Positions 36,930-47,666 of a stretch of DNA of 64,000 nucleotides are shown here, piece by piece; positions within the stretch are counted from its first letter, which is position 1; each line of letters opens with the position of its first letter. The notes below the pieces were generated by a model that was not told the DNA's origin, ran no database searches, and saw only the letters and a list, made by a program, of their open reading frames with translations. The stretch comes from Knoxdaviesia capensis. Its lineage: Eukaryota > Ascomycota > Sordariomycetes > Microascales > Gondwanamycetaceae. The DNA lies in contig LNGK01000007.1 in assembly GCA_001510575.1 (NCBI GenBank), forward strand, positions 434,001-498,000, written 5' to 3'. The position numbers and the translations under genes are program-made.

Positions 36930-38165
36930 GGCTAGACGATCAAAGCTCCGTGCTGCTTGCCGGTGAGACTCAGATATCCATCTGGAATCACAAATCCAGA
37001 ACGGTAGTCCGATACACCCCCCACGCGAAGATGATTGTCACGTCATTTGCATGCATGTCTTTGAACCAGTCACCCAAGATGTCATTCAGTCAAGACGGAG
37101 AATCCGGCAGTGTCTTTGTTCATGAGATCAGCGCAGACTAGAAGGTGCCCAACATTGACGTGTATAGCGTCTCCAAGGCTTTATGGCCTCCGTGCCCTCA
37201 AGCTCGTGTAGCTTTGGGCAGCTCAGACTTCTGCCTTCGCATTTGCAATGTCGAGACGATGGAAATTGCGAGATCGATTTTCTTAAATGGTATCTGCTGC
37301 ATAGCAGCCTGGTCTGTCTGCGGAAGATATATGGCATGTTATATGCTAAAATCAGTCTGGATTGTGAGCATCGAACCGGTCAATCAGACCTTACTGACGC
37401 TGCTGATGCTGCGACGTCTGACCTACTCTACATTGTCTGGTCGCCAGATTCTAGTCAGTTTGCTTATTGGGTGTACACAAAGGAACCGCAAGGTCCACAA
37501 GCATCGGAGTCCCACGTCCGTGTATGTAACATCAAGCATCACAAGCGCCTGACGTTTAATACATCCCGAGTTGAGCCTGCCGAGTTGAGCCTGCCGAGTT
37601 GAGCCTGTCTGGAAATCCTTTCAATACTCTAGGAGTAATCCGTGTGAGAATCACTTTCAGCATGCAACGGCATCGGCCTGTTCGTACGTTTTATAGAGCT
37701 TGATTTGGTCCTCACATGGAAAAGAGCTGAAGTCTTTACGCACAGATCACTTAATTCAGACCTGGGAGGAGGATTCTTCGGGCAACTATCGGAGTGTCAT
37801 GCGTGTCGCCATCCCCCAGTTCAAACTCCATCGTGAACGTGGCCATTGCACGAAGAGTGGCCGGCCGTGCCTATCCATTCTCAACACTGTCAATACGCCA
37901 TCTCGCAGCCAACGGGGCAAAGCATTTCGACCCATATTCCATGTACCAACACCTCCCAAGTCCCAGATTCCGAGGTGGTCGGCGGCTATGGCACGATGGT
38001 CAGTATGACTTTAGAATAGAGGACAGTGGAAATGTCAGTGTCGAAGTCAAATATTCAAGCAGAATTAACCTTCAATCCATGAGAGAAGCGGTGGTTTTTG
38101 ACCCGAAAGGGGGTTTACGATCTTGTCGGTTGAAGATAGTTGGATATGGAGAATTCAAGGGTTTT
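36930..38165 (+). pseudogene. Relic of a WD40-repeat-like gene
   Basis: Fragments resembling WD blades appear in order but in different frames and separated by stops. They are VLLAGETQISIWNHKSRTVV (36950-37141 frame), IAAWSVCGRYMACYMLKSVW (37145-37552 frame), LLYIVWSPDSSQFAYWV (37183-37602 frame) and DHLIQTWEEDSSGNYRSVMR (37700-38008 frame). A final FDPKGGLRSCRLKIVGYGEF lies at about 38095-38160. The repeating W-S-P-D and I-W pattern is typical of propeller blades. No consistent set of GT-AG introns restores one frame over the stretch, so I call it broken. A NACHT/NLR or other WD protein origin cannot be decided. Confidence 0.5.
37567..37607 (+). repeat. 14-bp tandem repeat, nearly three copies
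   Basis: CGAGTTGAGCCTGC at 37567-37580 and 37581-37594, and thirteen bases of a third copy to 37607. It sits inside the WD40 relic and duplicates a few residues (VEPAELSLP). Confidence 0.95.
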
Positions 38166-38486
38166 TTACTAAATTCTTTTTTTTCTTTTCATTTTCATTT
38201 TTTTTTTTTTTGGTTGGTGTTTCTCGTTCCAAAAAAGAGCGTAGCATTGCGAGACAATATATATCGAGTTCGTCCGGACATATCCACACTGAATCCTACT
38301 GTAACGGAAGCTGAGAGTGCATCCGGGTTGGCGGCAGGGATGGAACAGATGTCCATACCAATGTTAGATGCGGTAAATACTCACATGCAGCCACTCACTA
38401 TTAGAGTCCCATATGATACCTGCTCCGTAGGTAGAGCAACAGTCAATTGCATGAGCAACAAACATGATAGCCAAAGATGAGCCGAT

Positions 38487-38491
<5 letters not shown>

Positions 38492-38519
<28 letters not shown>
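38492..38519. repeat. GA microsatellite between inverted 8-mers
   Basis: Fourteen GA units flanked by CGATGACG (38483-38490) and its exact inverse CGTCATCG (38521-38528). Confidence 0.9.
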
Positions 38520-38522
<3 letters not shown>

Positions 38523-39354
38523 TCATCGTGAACTATGTGGACTTGGACTCAGTATGGTCAGTTGGTCGCCATAAACCGCCCAGGGATCAGGAGTGTATGA
38601 GACCTCCCGCATTCCCTCCCATCACCTATGCCCAATAAGGATGCTGCAACCCGATAGTTGAACGCCAGCGTTGACTTCGATTATTTCCAATGTAGGCTTA
38701 GTGCATGGATGCAGTGGATCATGCAAGCTCTAGACCTCGTGTGGGAAGAGAAAAAAAAAAGATTAAAAGAAAATGTGTCTGAGGCTTTGTCTCTGCGGGT
38801 CTGCAGTGTCTCCGTGCCATCCCTGAGTCTACAGATAACTCTGGTGATGGGATGGACCGAACTTCATCGGTGCAAAAGGGGCAGATCGTGGAGTGGTTAG
38901 AGTGGTCTACAGTACAGATACTCGCGACTTGTAATACAAATCGCGCCCTACCCCGAGTATCTCCGACGGACAGGCTTGTACACTGGTGAGCGTTTGGCTG
39001 GGGATGCCTGTAGATACCCGCGGGAATGTGAACTGGCCTGGGCGGGCCACCTTGCATGTCTCTTCACTACAGGTATACCAGAGACACCGCGAAAGAGACA
39101 ACGTGGATGTCTCTCTTTTTCCAAGTATTTCCCTGCCCCTCATCGGCCCTACATTCCTCTCTTCATCGCGGTAGCTCATTCCCCTCAGCCACCAGTATAT
39201 CTCCATTATCTTTGGCGTTTGCCATGCTATGTGTGTAGGGTTGGTGGCTTATCCCGTCTCTTGTCCTGCCGGCAGACAAGATGTGTTTGCCAGGACAGGG
39301 ACTGCCACTGACGGGTTCTCACAGACACAATATTTCCTTGTGAGAGACAGCCTG

Positions 39355-39373
39355 GAGAGAGAGAGAGAGAGAG
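39355..39373. repeat. GA dinucleotide microsatellite
   Basis: About nine GA units in intergenic DNA. Confidence 0.85.
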
Positions 39374-40719
39374 CAATCAGAATGTCTCACCACCCTCTGG
39401 GGCTCCTGGTGTATTGTTGTCTGGGACTTGCTTGTGCAATGTTGCACAATATCACAACCATTTCTGTACCGCGATCTTCTCCTATGGCCCCCCTTCTTCT
39501 TCTGCTTCTTCTTCATATTCTTGATTCTTCCTTATTCAAAATCCTTGATTACGAGTATAAAAGAAATTCCAAAAAAAAAAGTTTTATTTTATTTATTTTT
39601 TCGCCTCGCATCACACCAACCACGCAACCATCCCGGCTAGCGGATCCATGATCCCAGCGTTTTGTGGCCCGTTCACTCGCGAAATCCTGGCTTCAGCCGC
39701 CTCGCCTCGTTGGACCTCCGATCCCCGAATTAGGGAAAAGGCGAAAAGGTGGAAAGAAACAGAAATCGAGCGCCTCGTGTGCCGATCTTTCCTCTCTCAG
39801 CCCAAGGCCGCCCGCGATTGTCTCTCTGTCTCTGTCTTTCCCTCACTTTTTTCCCTTCCCCATCTTTCTCCTCCTTCTCCTCTTCTTCTCTCTTCTTTCT
39901 TCTCGTCGGCTCCCTCTGTCCGGCTTTTCTCTTGGTTGCAGACTTGCAGTGATTGTCGCTCTCCCTCCCCCTACCACCCTCGCCTCCAAGCTTCTTCTGG
40001 TCGCTTCTCTGGTATTCCTTCGTGAAGATCGATCGTATCGTGTTTCCCTCTTTTCTTCCCAACATTTCCTTCTCTCTCGTTTGTATCTCTCTGCATGCCA
40101 TATACTTGCTCTCTAATATAACACACGGTCGGCTTTATATATTCCTCTTCCTCTGCTCCAGCTCTCTCACTTATACCAAAAATCAACCCTCGCCAATCTG
40201 AGATCTGTCAAAGCCCTCTCCTCTGCTGCCCGCATATACTTATCCTATAGCCAGGCCTTCCCTTCATCTAATGTCCCTCTATCTCCGCCCATTTCCCGTG
40301 CATTTCCCCCTCTCCTCCTACGCTACTACGGATCTGTGAAAAGTGAAGCTGTCTAGTGTTGGTGCTAGCCAGGGGTTCTTGGCTCCCCAACAGTGGACTA
40401 GACCGCATATTTTAGCGTCTCTTCATCTCCTCTCAAGTCGAGTTCTAGCTTTTTCTCTATTCCCTTTTTTCCTCCCCTTTTTATTTTTATTTTTATTTCC
40501 CCCATTCCGTTCTTTCTCCTGTTCTTGCATTCTCGCTTGGTCTGGCATCTTTAATTGGCGGTTTCTCGTTCCGTTGGTTCTCTGGGCCTGGACTACTTGC
40601 ATTCTCTACGAGGCTGCGTACCATACGCTCGGGAGAAATCTTATCATCGAAGTTTGTGGGATTGATGCACGGCTGAGTACACGATAAAGTCGGTTCACAA
40701 TCTTCTTGCTTAGCTCAAG

Positions 40720-40724
<5 letters not shown>

Positions 40725-40760
<36 letters not shown>
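40725..40760. repeat. CT dinucleotide microsatellite
   Basis: About eighteen CT units roughly 300 bp before the channel gene's start codon, probably in its promoter or leader. Confidence 0.9.
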
Positions 40761-40763
<3 letters not shown>

Positions 40764-41050
40764 GTTTCTCCCTTGCCTCTCCTGCGTGACGCCTTGTCTC
40801 CTCATTCTTCGTTGCTCTCCCTTCTTCGGCACTGGCATTCGACATTCCGCCCCGTTCACATAGCACATTCCGGACATCGACACTCCCAACCCCGAAACTT
40901 TCAACTTCCCCCTCTTTCTCCCGAGTGCTAGGCTGTCCTCTTCCCATTGATTTCATCTATCTGGGTGGCCTCGAACCTTTTCCCAAGCACCCGGGGCATC
41001 TCCTCCCCATCTGCGAATCTGGCCTTATGCTCAACTCCCGTTAGTAGCCA

Positions 41051-44000
41051 TGAGCTGGCACGAGCTCTTCCATCGGGATGTGGTACGTTTGTCTCCCCGC
41101 AAACCGTTGTTCCGGGCTGTCTCCGAACCCCGTGAAATCTCGTTGGGCTCCTCGCCCGATGCTGCTATTCATGATCTACAAATGGCAATCATGACCGCCT
41201 CCCACTGATACTAATCCACCCCCTGCATGCAGATCGATACGATCACCCAGGCCAATGACTCCCGCATCGGGTCGGCCCAGGACAACTCGACTGGCGGTAC
41301 CGTAAGCAAACTCAGTGACGACAAGTCTGCCTCGATATCGTCGCTTTTGAGTACTATGATCCCGGTCCTTATCTACGCCGCTGTTTGTCTCGCTATCTTT
41401 ATGCTCCTCCGTCATCGCTTGCCCCGCGTGTATTCCCCTCGCGTTCTTCTCCGCAGCATTCTACCAAGGTATGTACTCTTCACCGTCAATTGTCCTTACT
41501 GACAATCCCGTCATCGAAAACTGACCTCAAACCACGTTGTTCTCTGGACAGAGAACGCGCCCGCGCGCTTCCTTCCCATATCTGGAACTGGGTCGTCCCG
41601 TTTTTCCGCCTCGACGACACCTACATCCTTAACCATGTCTCTCTCGATGCTTTTCTCTTCCTTCGCTACCTGCGAGTCCTATCTACGGTCTGTCTCGTTG
41701 GCTGTGTCATAACATGGCCAGTTCTACTGCCCTTGCACGCTTACGGCGGTGGTGACAGTAAGGAACTCGAGCGGTTCACGATCGGAAATGTCAAGATGAA
41801 GAAAGCCTTCATCGTTCATGCGATGGTAGCATGGGTCTTTTTTGGTGAGTGATCTGCCACCGTGTCCCTCTTCTAGCTCTGTCGTGTGTCCCTGTGTGGC
41901 TAACTTGGGAAACCCTCCGCTAGGCTTCGTTCTTTTTACCATATTCCGCGAGTGTATTTTCTACATCAACCTTCGGCACGCCTACCTCCTCTCGCCATAC
42001 CACGCAAAACGCCTCTCATCTCGCACCGTGCTCTTCACCTGCGTTCCCCGCGCCTACCTTGACCGCTCCACCCTTCACAAGATGTTTGGCGACATTGTCA
42101 AGTATATATGGATCCCCCGCGATACCGAAGACCTCGAGAAGCTCATCAAAGAGCGCAACCAGACAGCATTACGTCTCGAGAAGGCCGAAATCCGCCTCAT
42201 CAAGATGGCGAACTTGCGTCGCCGCCGCCAAATGCTGGCTGCTGGCTTGGATCCCGACCCGGCCCCCGCCCCTGAACCGCCCTCGGTCATCCTCTCCGCC
42301 CCGGAGCCCGATTCGACACCCGACGATACTCCCGATCCGACTCCTCGGCCCCCCATTGCCGGTGTCCGGGGTGCGCTACGCCGTTTCTCGAGTATAAGAG
42401 GCGCCTTTTATAATCGCAATAGCCACCCTTCTCCGCCCGTGTCTCCTAGACCTGTACCATCGAGGGGTCTGCAGCCTTCCGAGCTTGATGCCGGCGTGTC
42501 GACATCGGTATCGGAAACTACTGAAGCAAACGACGACCTCCACTCGCGAACACGATCTAGATCCCGGTCCCGTTCGCCGATATTTACCCCACAATCGCCA
42601 GCTTCCAACACATCCTCTTTCCATCCTGTAAACTCGGCACCATCGAACTTTGGCCGCCGCAGCTCCGAGGGGCTGATTCCCGATATCTCCCCACCGTCTC
42701 GAGTAGCGGTCGTCGACTACGACAACCTTGGAGTTTCCACCGCTCCCGTATCCTCAGTCTCTACGGCTAGCACGACTGTCAATGCTCCAGCAACCACCAC
42801 TAACCCTACTGCCACGACTTCCCCTCAGACCGGCGCCAACGGGATGGACGTTATCCCGGACTTCCCCGACCATCCAGACCTACACGATGCCAAACTCGAA
42901 CTTGGCCATGGTCTGCCGTCGCCGGGTTTCCCGGTCCTCCCGGACGTTAATGGCTCTGTGGCTGCTCAATGGGTTCCAACGCCCATGCGGCCATCGCATC
43001 GGCCACTCGCCAACTTCTTCCGCCGGGTCGATACCATCAAGTGGACACGTAACCGGCTGCGCCTGCTCAACCCACGCATCCGCAAGCTGCAGCGCGGCAT
43101 CATCGCCGGCGATGGCAAGCCGTTGCCAGTTGTGTTTATCGAGTTCACCAACATTGCCGACGCCGAGCGTGCGCTGCAAACGCTCCCCCACCACCTGCCG
43201 ATGCACATGTCGCCGCGCTATATCGGCGTACGGCCCGACGAGATTGTGTGGAGTGTGCTCCGCATGAGCTGGCTTGAGGGCATCCTGCGCCGCTTCAGCA
43301 TGTTTGCCGCGATTGCCGTGGCTATTGTGTTCTGGTCTATCCCCGCGGCGTTTGTCGGTGCTGCTTCGAATATTGGCTTCTTGGCCAAGAATGTGCCGTT
43401 CTTGTCGTGGATCGACTTGCTTCCTAACACCCTTAAGGGTGTGCTCCAGGGTTTGGTTCCCGCGTTGGCGCTGTCTCTGTTGATGGCGTTGGTCCCGTGG
43501 ATGTTGAGGGGTATGTGTTTGACTTTATCTTTCTTTCCTTCCATCCGATCTGTTTTTCTCGTCTCGAGCTCGTCCGGCGCAGTTTCGTTGGGAGAGCTGT
43601 GTTGTTTGCCGTCCAAAGTGGAGCCCCGGCATGGACCGATCCGCTCCGGCGTGAGCCGTGTGCTCCTTCCTTTTTTGTGAAATTGGATGACTAACCATTC
43701 GACGACATCTCTTCCTCGATGTAATCTAGGTTGTGCCCGTCTTGCTGGCGTCCCTACGCTCTCGCATATTGAACTTTTTGTCCAGAACGCCTACTTTGCG
43801 TTCCAGGTCGTGCAGGTATTCCTGATCACGACGCTGACGTCGGCTGCGTCCGCGGCCGTCACGCAAATCATCCAGGACCCGCTGTCGGCGAAGGATCTTC
43901 TCTCACAGAACCTCCCCACCTCGTCCAACTTCTACATTTCGTATATCCTCATCCAGTGCATGGCTGTTGGTGCTGGAGCGCTCGTGCACATCTTCGATAT

Positions 44001-45385
44001 GTTGCGGCATTCTGTGATGTCACGGCGTATGGATAATCCGCGGTTGGTGTTCGGACTGTGGTCTCGCCTGAGAGTGGCGCATTGGGGAGCTATATTCCCT
44101 GTGTTTACGAATATGGGTGTCATTGGTGAGTCTTCTCCAGTGCTTCTCTCCTTTAGAATCTCTGGGTAGTCTCTGTTTTCGGGCAACTAACATCCCCTCA
44201 GCCTTTTCATACAGCTGCATCGCCCCCCTGATCCTGATCTTTGCATCAGGTGGGCTGTTCATCGTCTATCTTGTATACCGCTACAACCTGACATACGTGT
44301 ACAGCTCCGCCATCGACACACGGGGCCTCGTGTACCCACGTGCGCTCATGCAGCTTCTCGTCGGATTGTACCTTGCCGAAATCTGCCTGATTGGTCTGTT
44401 TGCCCTCCAGGGCAGCGAGGCCTACGTTGCGATGATAGCCGTGATTATATTCCTCGTCTTTACCGCCCTAGTGCATCTCACCCTGATTGACGCCATTACG
44501 CCGCTCTTGTACAACCTTCCGCGTTCGCTCGCGCTCGAGGGTGATGAGAAGTACAACGTCAACCACTACCGCAACTGGCTTGCTTCTCAGCAGTATACCG
44601 GCAGCGGACCCGCCTTCTCTGAGCCCACAGTGGTTGCGTCACCCAACCCTGGCTCCAAGAAACCCGACGATGAGGATGAAGACGGCGCACTTGATGTTGA
44701 CGACAAGCCTGGAAATGCCCGGCCTGTTGTTGTCTCGACTGCCGACATCTCTCCGCCGGTATCCCCCGACCCCGCGCGCTCCTCGTCGTCGACATCCGGA
44801 ATGGCCGAAACCAAGCCGAAGCCCATGTTCACCAAGCGCACCGACGACCTCGACGACTGGGACGAAGACGATGTGGACGACGCGGACCACATCACCACCG
44901 GTACTCGCGGGCTCGAGGGTGCCGACCGTTTCCTGGATACCGTGGTCGACTTTGGCAAGCTGAAACTGAAGGACCGGGCCATGGGCGCGATCGAGAGGGC
45001 CGGCCTGGGGCCGGTCGCGGCGTATCTTTACAACTGGGTGGAGCCCGACCCGGCGCAACCCAGCAACTTCGTGCTGCGGTTCCTCCACCCGGGCGTGTTC
45101 CAGAGCTTCCCGGCGCTGCAGCGGCTACTGCCGCCCGACCAGCCCGACCCGACCGAGACGTATCCGGAGGATTATACGCGGCGCGCGTATTGGCCGCCAG
45201 CGGTGTCGGCGCCGCCGCTCCGGCTGTGGATTCCGCGGGATGCGGCCGGGGTTTCGCGGCAGGAGGTGGAACATACGCGCCGTGTGGTGTCGATCACCGA
45301 CGAAGGCGCGTGGTTGGGTCCCAACGGCCGCGTCAAGGTCGATATGGACGCTGCGCCGTTGTGGGAGCCTGTGATTTTGTGGTAG
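41051..45385 (+). CDS. CSC1/TMEM63-type stress-gated calcium-permeable channel
   Basis: Eleven-helix osmosensitive cation channel family (RSN1/DUF221), 1242 aa. Exons are 41051-41083, 41233-41468, 41552-41844, 41924-43510, 43730-44125 and 44202-45385, all phases matching. Exon 1 encodes only MSWHELFHRDV and has a good start context; an ATG at 41227 is a less likely alternative. Helix 1 is LLSTMIPVLIYAAVCLAIFMLLRHR. LRYLRVLSTVCLVGCVITWP and GFVLFTIFRECIFYINLRHAYLLSP follow, then the cytosolic domain starting RTVLFTCVPRAYLD. That domain is interrupted by about 265 Pro/Ser/Thr/Arg-rich residues (about 284-550) before FVQNAYFAFQ-type pore helices. The C-terminal tail is acidic (DDEDEDGALDVDD). 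Plasma or internal membrane location is expected for the family. Confidence 0.92.
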
Positions 45386-45814
45386 AAAGCGTAAGAGTAG
45401 ATATATTTTAGATTGTGGAGTTTTAGGGGGTTTGCTTTTCTTTTTCTGCTGGGATTTTCTAGGATCACATTTGTCTGCTTTTGGGAACCGACTCTCACTT
45501 TCACTTTGCGTTGGTTTCTTTTCTGTGGGCTATGGTATTGGCCCCTTTCCTTCTTTGTTCTTGGCCGGCGTTGGATGTGTCTGGGTTACGACATTAAGCT
45601 GTTCTCAAATCTCGGTATGGCTCATACTTTCAGTGTCATGTTTTGGCTGAAGTGGAATAGTTCCTGCGTTAATAAATTCAAAGCAATGGTTCTCTTTCAA
45701 TTTTCACTTCTCAATAGACTGGATGTATCTGGTGCGGTAAACATTCGCAAGTAACATGCAATGCAAACTTGATCAGCTAGCTCTCGAGCCCCCCGAGTGG
45801 TCCCCAAGACCCAT
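45386..45814. other. Convergent 3' spacer
   Basis: 429 bp between the stop codons of two convergent genes. It is T-rich on the plus strand, presumably holding both polyadenylation regions. No gene was seen. Confidence 0.6.
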
Positions 45815-47666
45815 TCAGATCCACGGTAGCGATGGCCCCCGGTCCATGGGTGCCCGGGTGCTATTCCACGATAGCTTTGACACCTCCAGAACCACATCCT
45901 GGGAGTCGTCGGGGTTCCGGCAGGTCGAGATGGACGATGGTGTCGAAGAATCGGCTGCTTCCTCGCACTTCTTGCTCTTGACTGGGAACTTGCCTGTCGC
46001 GGTAGCGGTAAACACGACACTGGAAAAGGGGAAAATATTAGAATGAATCTACATACGCCAGAGAACCTCATAAGGAAGACAACGACGGAAAATCAACTTA
46101 CGCCCGGAACGGATCTCTGTCATCGCACGGCCACTGGAACCTGAACCCAATGTCCCGCGTCTTCTCACTCATCTTATACTCGCAGCTCAGCATCTGCCAC
46201 GGCAAGAACCCCGACTCGACGCTGCAGGTATGCCACTTGCCGTCGTTGTGCACCGACATATCGACGATTTCGTACCGGTCGCCCGGGCCGGGGTTGTACA
46301 GAGCGAACGAGGCCCGGATGGCGCCTGAGGCGGCATCCGTCACGATGGCCCAGTCGGTGAGCGTCACGTTGGCGCTCTCGATCGAGTTCATCGTGCAGCT
46401 GTGCACATACGATGTGTGCGGCATAGTCGGGGGCACGTCCCAGTCGGGGTAGCCGGTGATATTGGACGCCGGGAGCGTGCAGCGGAAGTCGGGGGCGTTG
46501 GGGCCGGCAAATTCGGTGGCGGGGCACGCGAAGCTGGTCACCAGGTACCCGACGCCATTGAAGGTTGACCTAAAGAGTGTTAGTGAGGGGCATGAACACA
46601 CAAGAGTCAATGTCACTTACTTCACCGCTCCAGATGTTGCCAACTCTCCAGTACACGCCCATGTCTGATTAATGCCCAAGATGCCATACTTGAGGTCAAA
46701 CACCACAGCGGTTTCGTTGATGCCATCAACCTCAGTCTCCTCGCCTTTCCGCTGACACGGTACCCAGCGCTCAACGTGGTTAGTGGCGGAGGTGAAAGTC
46801 TCGTTGATCGACAACGCACACGCCAGCACTGCATTGTTGGCCAGATTCTCCAGCGTGAAGCTGAGGTCACCGGCCTGGCCGTTGGGTGCGCCGCGGGTGT
46901 AGTCGAAATCCGTCACCTCCCAGATCGGGTAGTCGGAGCGCTCCGTGCAGGTGGGCTGCGGCAAGTATGACAGGAACGGCAGCCACGGGACAGACGGCCG
47001 GATGCTGATCGGGGCGGTCAGGTCGCCCTTGATCTGTGTGTTGCCCAGCAGACAACGGATTTCTGCCTCGCCGGCGTCGTTGGTGGAAGACATGCAGCCC
47101 AGAGCTATAGGAATGTCGGCCGTGCCGGTAGCAGTGAAGGGGATGCTGTGGAAGTTAGCAGATGTTCCTCGACAAGAACACAGCGCACCTTGAACTTACG
47201 CCGGTGCCTCAGTACAAGACCATGTCTGGCGGATCTCGATCTTATCGGTGGCCAAACTGAACCGAAACTCCGCGTCAGGGATGCTACACGCCAGCCACTC
47301 GCCGCCATTCAGCGCCGACAGCTCCATATCACGCGCGAAGCACTCAAACGAGCTATTGCTGGCCGAGTTGTACACGCCGAAGCCGGCACTGCCACGGGTG
47401 CGGTCGCCGGAGTCGGCGTTGATCGCGACGAAGCTGGGGTCGTACAGAAACCACCGGGGCTGCGAAAATGATGCCTCGCGGCACCGCCCGCCGGGCCCAT
47501 CGGGCACTTGGTACTGGCGCGCATGGATCTCGGGGCGATCGTTGGCTGAGAGGGCGTGGGGGGCGGAGCTGGAGAAGGCGCTGATGCCCGGATACTCCCG
47601 CGTCCGGAAGTCGTCCAGCGAGAGTGATGAGCCGGCGATGGCGGCGAGGATTGCGTCGGGCAGCAT
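45815..47666 (-). CDS. Probable secreted protein with three related Cys/Trp modules
   Basis: 554 aa from exons 47666-47200, 47145-46621, 46569-46102 and 46019-45815, with introns of 54, 51 and 82 nt. Each intron enters after codon position 2 and interrupts the end of a module. The sequence repeats a pattern three times: an F-x-L/V-Y/E-N segment, a W-x-x-C, a second W-x-C, then F-x-A/G-x-G and further cysteines ending in CR/RC. Examples are IEIRQTWSC...PFTATGTADIPIALGC, GINQTWAC...STFNGVGYLVTSFAC and IGFRFQWPC...VVFTATATGKFPVKSKKC. Sequons (NSS, NET, NQT, NIT) suggest the secretory pathway, but the first 20 residues (MLPDAILAAIAGSS) make only a weak signal peptide, so a further 5' exon is possible. 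No enzyme or named domain was recognised. A TATA-like sequence lies about 140 bp upstream. Confidence 0.8.

Larger units (their letters stand above)
38166..41050. other. Intergenic upstream of the CSC1-like gene
   Basis: T-rich and GA/CT-rich DNA with three dinucleotide arrays (38492, 39355, 40725). The part from about 39800 is strongly pyrimidine-rich and looks like promoter and leader of the channel gene. No gene is supported. Confidence 0.5.

Noticed and set aside
41227..41232. Start of the CSC1-like gene at 41227
   Set aside because: This ATG overlaps a good acceptor (GCATGCAG). The upstream exon at 41051 has a good start context and a GTACGT donor and joins in phase, so it is preferred, though not proven.
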